DNA from: MWAR01 sp036567845 | GTDB lineage: Bacteria > Muiribacteriota > Ozemobacteria > Ozemobacterales > Ozemobacteraceae | DNA: 7,674 nucleotides | Assembly (NCBI GenBank): GCA_036567845.1 | Contig: DATCTT010000223.1 | Coordinates: 1 to 7,674, forward strand | Direction: 5' to 3' | Shown: piece after piece, positions 4,649 through 7,674 of the stretch | How positions within the stretch are numbered: the first letter of the stretch is position 1 | Layout: every line of letters begins with the position of its first letter | Program-made: the position numbers and the translations under genes | The notes under the pieces: model-generated | What the model was told of the DNA's origin: nothing | Seen by the model: only the letters and a program-made list of their open reading frames with translations | Database searches by the model: none

Positions 4649-7447
4649 TCAGGATGCGGGCTTGTGACCAAACGGCGCCTTCTGCTGTGGCGTGGCCGGC
4701 TTCGGAGCTGCATTTTTCTCGGCCGGTGCGGAAGCGGCAGCGGGACCGCCGCCGGAAATATTGTATCCGCGATCTTTCAGGTGGGACTCGAACGTCTTCT
4801 TGTCCTCGGCATTCTTAATCCCGTCCTCGAACGTGATGCGGCGCTTTACGACGAGATCCTCGAGGCACTGATCCATCGTGATCATGCCCTCGTTGCGGCC
4901 AGTCTGCATGACCGAGAGGATCTGGTCGATCTTGTCTTCCTTGATACACCGCCGCACCGGCATGTTGCCGACCAGCACCTCGTAGGCGAGCACACGGCCC
5001 GAGGAGAGATATGCGGGGATGAGCCGCTGGGAGACGATGGCACGCAGGGTACCAGCGAGCTGCATGCGAACGGTCTGCTGCTGATCGCCCGGGAACGAGC
5101 CGATGATGCGGTGGATCGACTCATAGGCGTTGATCGTGTGCAGGGTCGAAAACACCAGGTGGCCGGTTTCGGCCGCCGCGATCGCAAGATGCATCGTCTC
5201 GAGATCGCGCATTTCACCGACGAGAATGACGTCGGGATCTTCGCGCAGGGCGCTGCGGAGAGCATTGGAAAAGTTCAGCGTGTTCGTGCCGAGCTCGCGC
5301 TGGGTGACGGCGCACCGTTTGTGCGGATGCACGAACTCGATCGGGTCCTCGATCGTGATGATGTGATCGTATCGTGAGCGGTTGATCTGATCGATCATGG
5401 CGGCCAGGGTCGTCGATTTTCCCGAGCCGGTGGCGCCCGTCACGAGGATCAGCCCCGACCGGTGGTTGCAGATCTTGAGCATGATGTCCCGGTCGATCGA
5501 CAGCTCCTCGAACGTCGGCACGATGTTTGGGATGATACGGAACACCGCGGCCATGCCGTTCTTCTGCACGAACATGTTCGCGCGGAACCGGGCGCAGTCG
5601 GCGATCTCGAACGAGAAGTCGAGCTCCATCCGCTCGTTGAATGTCGCTTTCTGGGCTTCGGTCAGCAGCGAGAAAAGCAGATACCGGCTCTTTTCGGGAG
5701 TGATCGTCTCGAACGTCGTCCGGACGAGCTCTCCGTGGATGCGAATGCTGGGCGGCAGACCGATGTTGATATGGAGATCAGAACCGCCTTCTTCGTGCAG
5801 GTAGTAGAGCAGCTCCTTGACGTCGGTGATATTTTCTTTGTTATATTTTCTGGTCAACACGCGGGTCTCGACATTCTCAGGCTGGAGACTGTCGATCGTG
5901 ATCTTTTCCTTCTTCAGAACCGAGTCGATCTGGTCGCCAGACAGCTTCGAGCTGAGCGAGATGATCTTGTCCTTCTCGAAATCCGTGCTGGATTCATACA
6001 GGGCGAGAAACGAGGGAATGCCAGGGTAATCGCGGCGCTTGAGGATTTCCCTCGACCACCAGGCCACGTCGGCATTCCGGTCCATCGTTGCGAGGAGCAG
6101 GTCCTTGATGAAGGCGCTGCGGGGGTGTTTCGACAGGTTCTCGACGATCGTGTGCCGGATCGAGAGGTCCTTGTCGTCGAGTTTCAGCAGCAGCAGCCCG
6201 GCCACGAGCTCGAACTTCTGGAGTTTCGAAATGGCCTCGATGCCGCAGGTGCGGATGAGGGTGTTGCGATTGTTGTCGATCAGGAACAGCAGCGGCCGCA
6301 GGGCGTCCTTCGAGCCGATCTCGCCAATGACCTTGAGCACCGGCAGGAGCAGCTTCTCGTCCTCGCTGTCGAGGCAGGCCAGCAAGGGATCGAGGGCATG
6401 CACGCCGAGCCTGGCCAGGATCTTCATCGCATATTCCTGGATGAAGACCGACTCGTCCTTCAGGAAGGGCTGGAGATCCTGGACGACGAGCGGATCGCGC
6501 ACCTCTGCCAGAGCCGTCAGCAGGAAGTATTTCGACTCCTGCGTCAAGGGGCCGAAAAATGCCTGCAGCTCCTTCATTACATCAAGGCCCAGGACACGGC
6601 CCATCAATACCATGATCGACAGCCGGGTCTCCTGGCTGGCCGAGGGAAAGATGCCAAGCAAGGGCTGAACGATCTCGCGGCCCCAGTTGGTGAGCGCCTT
6701 GATCGCCTCTTCCCGGACGAGCATCGACGGGTCTTCGAGCAGCCGGAGCAGTGTCTGGAGCGAGGCATCGCTGCGGATCTCCCCGAGGCCAGCGCAGATA
6801 TAGGGCCGAACGACGGCGCTCCGGTCCGCATCCAGCATGCGCTGGAATAGGGAGAAGGTCTTCTCCTTGAGGATCAGCGGGATCAGCTTGATGCAGTCGT
6901 ATTTCTGCCGGCTCGGGCAGGACATGAAGAATTCCTGGATGATTTGGTAGATGCCGTCGCCCTGCTCGATCAGCAGCTTTTTCGCCTGTTTGCGGAGGAT
7001 CCAGCTCGGGTCGCTGATCTTGTCGAGCATCAGCAGCACCATCGCCTTGTCGGGCTTCTTGCCAAGCGCCTCAAGGGCCAGCCGCCGGATCTCGTCGTTT
7101 TCGCGGCTGTTGACAACCTCGACGAGCTCGGACTTCTCGATGAGGTTGAGCTCGACCATCATGAAATACGTCCAGAAGCGGACGGTGGTGTCGCTCGAGA
7201 GGCGCAGGGCGGGCAGAACGTCTTTCAGAACGGTCGGATAATTACAGACGACCTGGACGGTTTTCTTCTGGATCGTCTCGAATTTCGAGGAAAGGGCAAG
7301 CGGAAGGATCGTCGAGATGATCTTGCGCTGTTTTTCCGTATTCTGCGACTGGAGGAGCGAGCCGAACTTGTCGATCGCGGTCTCGTTGTCGAGATAATCG
7401 GTGCTGCGGAGCTTGTCCTGGAGGCTTATCAGGATTTCTTCAATCAT
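4649..7447 (-). CDS. HEAT-repeat array fused to PilT-type pilus retraction ATPase
   Basis: A 932-residue protein. Residues about 20-480 form a HEAT array of about 14 units in a 31-residue register. Residues about 540-885 are a complete PilT-like ATPase, the hexameric motor that powers type IV pilus retraction and twitching at the cytoplasmic base. Visible blocks are the N-terminal GGSDLHINIGLPPSIRIHGE (554-573), Walker A GATGSGKST (671-679, K677), Asp box TIEDPIE (698-704), Walker B region DPDVILVGEMRD (737-748, E745) and His box GHLVFSTLHT (762-771, H763 and H770). The AIRNLIRE retraction motif of classical PilT appears as PVRRCIKE (830-837). Residues 898-932 are a Gly/Ala/Pro/Lys-rich tail. 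PilT and PilU are normally about 340-380 residues without HEAT repeats, so the fusion is unusual. GGSDLH and the absence of a PilB-type N-terminal region argue for PilT/PilU rather than PilB. There is no signal peptide, and no pil genes adjoin it in the window. The ribosome site before 7447 is weak. Confidence 0.93.
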   Translation of the reverse strand: MIEEILISLQDKLRSTDYLDNETAIDKFGSLLQSQNTEKQRKIISTILPLALSSKFETIQKKTVQVVCNYPTVLKDVLPALRLSSDTTVRFWTYFMMVELNLIEKSELVEVVNSRENDEIRRLALEALGKKPDKAMVLLMLDKISDPSWILRKQAKKLLIEQGDGIYQIIQEFFMSCPSRQKYDCIKLIPLILKEKTFSLFQRMLDADRSAVVRPYICAGLGEIRSDASLQTLLRLLEDPSMLVREEAIKALTNWGREIVQPLLGIFPSASQETRLSIMVLMGRVLGLDVMKELQAFFGPLTQESKYFLLTALAEVRDPLVVQDLQPFLKDESVFIQEYAMKILARLGVHALDPLLACLDSEDEKLLLPVLKVIGEIGSKDALRPLLFLIDNNRNTLIRTCGIEAISKLQKFELVAGLLLLKLDDKDLSIRHTIVENLSKHPRSAFIKDLLLATMDRNADVAWWSREILKRRDYPGIPSFLALYESSTDFEKDKIISLSSKLSGDQIDSVLKKEKITIDSLQPENVETRVLTRKYNKENITDVKELLYYLHEEGGSDLHINIGLPPSIRIHGELVRTTFETITPEKSRYLLFSLLTEAQKATFNERMELDFSFEIADCARFRANMFVQKNGMAAVFRIIPNIVPTFEELSIDRDIMLKICNHRSGLILVTGATGSGKSTTLAAMIDQINRSRYDHIITIEDPIEFVHPHKRCAVTQRELGTNTLNFSNALRSALREDPDVILVGEMRDLETMHLAIAAAETGHLVFSTLHTINAYESIHRIIGSFPGDQQQTVRMQLAGTLRAIVSQRLIPAYLSSGRVLAYEVLVGNMPVRRCIKEDKIDQILSVMQTGRNEGMITMDQCLEDLVVKRRITFEDGIKNAEDKKTFESHLKDRGYNISGGGPAAASAPAEKNAAPKPATPQQKAPFGHKPAS

Positions 7448-7483
7448 GGTCCGATCCGTTCGTCGTAAAGTTCACGCCGGAAT

Positions 7484-7492
7484 AGTATACCA
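7484..7492 (-). promoter_or_regulatory. Extended -10 promoter of the HEAT-PilT gene
   Basis: On the minus strand TGGTATACT is an extended -10 (TGn plus TATACT). There is no strong -35 at normal spacing; the nearest, TTGTGG, is 20 bases upstream of the hexamer, which fits an extended -10 promoter. The predicted start is near 7477, with a leader of about 30 bases. Confidence 0.5.
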
Positions 7493-7539
7493 ATCTCTTC
7501 AGACGTACACCACAAGAATCGGCAGGGATCACGGATCTC

Positions 7540-7568
7540 TTGACCGAAGGGGCGTTCTGGTGTAAAAT
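7540..7568 (+). promoter_or_regulatory. Sigma70-type promoter of rpsB
   Basis: TTGACC (7540-7545) and TAAAAT (7563-7568) are spaced by exactly 17 bases, a strong housekeeping-type promoter, as expected for a ribosomal protein gene. Transcription would begin near 7575, leaving a leader of about 43 bases before rpsB. Confidence 0.75.
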
Positions 7569-7579
7569 CGGCAGATCAA

Positions 7580-7594
7580 CTTCCACGACGGAAG
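7580..7594 (+). other. Small hairpin in the rpsB leader
   Basis: CTTCC and GGAAG form a perfect 5-base-pair stem around the loop ACGAC. It lies between the predicted transcription start and the ribosome site of rpsB. In several bacteria S2 represses its own operon through a leader RNA structure; whether this short hairpin has that role is speculation, and a 5-bp stem can occur by chance. Confidence 0.3.
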
Positions 7595-7605
7595 CATAAA
7601 CGAAC

Positions 7606-7610
7606 GGAGG
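7606..7610 (+). promoter_or_regulatory. Ribosome binding site of rpsB
   Basis: GGAGG, 7 bases before the ATG at 7618: a strong Shine-Dalgarno that confirms the start of ribosomal protein S2. Confidence 0.8.
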
Positions 7611-7617
7611 TACACCC

Positions 7618-7674
7618 ATGGCTCTTGTTTCTATGAAGGCTCTTCTCGAGGCCGGTGTCCATTTCGGCCACCAG
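7618..7674 (+). CDS. rpsB: 30S ribosomal protein S2 (N-terminal part, cut by window edge)
   Basis: Only the first 19 codons are present: MALVSMKALLEAGVHFGHQ. The block MKxLLEAGVHFGHQ is the highly conserved N-terminus of bacterial ribosomal protein S2, a component of the small ribosomal subunit needed for translation initiation. A GGAGG ribosome site and a strong TTGACC-17-TAAAAT promoter precede it. In most bacteria rpsB is followed by tsf (elongation factor Ts), which would lie outside this window. It is transcribed divergently from the HEAT-PilT gene. Identification is firm despite the short length because this N-terminus is so conserved. Confidence 0.95.
   Translation, partial: MALVSMKALLEAGVHFGHQ

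Noticed and set aside
5462..6850. A 462-residue antisense open frame across the HEAT-PilT gene
   Set aside because: It mirrors the codon pattern of the true minus-strand gene; its composition (V, E, R, Q, D rich) is that of an antisense artefact, and it has no domain or ribosome site.
1583..7447. CRISPR arrays, insertion sequences, tRNA genes or phage genes in the window
   Set aside because: No DNA-level repeat-spacer pattern, transposase motif, terminal inverted repeats or cloverleaf was seen; the repetition here is at the protein level (HEAT units).

Overview
The window (about 60% G+C by eye) comes from the chromosome of a bacterium whose lineage I cannot fix. A PilT-type retraction ATPase, ordinary sigma70-like promoters and housekeeping genes (trmL, rpsB) point to a Gram-negative-type organism with type IV pili. 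Large HEAT-repeat signalling proteins are common in deep-branching or uncultured phyla and in deltaproteobacteria-like groups, but that is only a hint.

Layout, left to right. (1) 38-469, minus: a small secreted protein with a four-cysteine metal-binding knuckle in an acidic, low-complexity chain. (2) 554-1060, plus: trmL, a tRNA wobble-nucleotide 2'-O-methyltransferase of the SPOUT family. (3) 1068-1475, minus: an FmdB-family zinc-ribbon protein. (4) 1583-4612, plus: a 1009-residue protein with an array of about 25 HEAT repeats, a short coiled linker and a complete class III adenylate cyclase domain. (5) 4649-7447, minus: a 932-residue protein with an N-terminal HEAT array fused to a full PilT ATPase and a Pro/Ala/Lys-rich tail. 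(6) 7618 to the edge, plus: the first 19 codons of rpsB (ribosomal protein S2).

Strands alternate strictly (-,+,-,+,-,+), so no two genes here share an operon. The three divergent gaps (470-553, 1476-1582, 7448-7617) hold promoter-like sequences. The two convergent gaps are only 7 and 36 bases, and neither contains a convincing intrinsic terminator.

The most interesting part is the convergent pair 4/5. Both proteins carry the same kind of HEAT array at the N-terminus: about 31 residues per unit, with a D-x-x-W/M-x-x-R unit returning every 92-93 residues. Each array ends in a different catalytic output, a cAMP-type cyclase in one and a pilus retraction motor in the other. I infer that they are paralogous scaffolds that may tie second-messenger production to pilus behaviour. 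The sequence shows the shared architecture but not the functional link.
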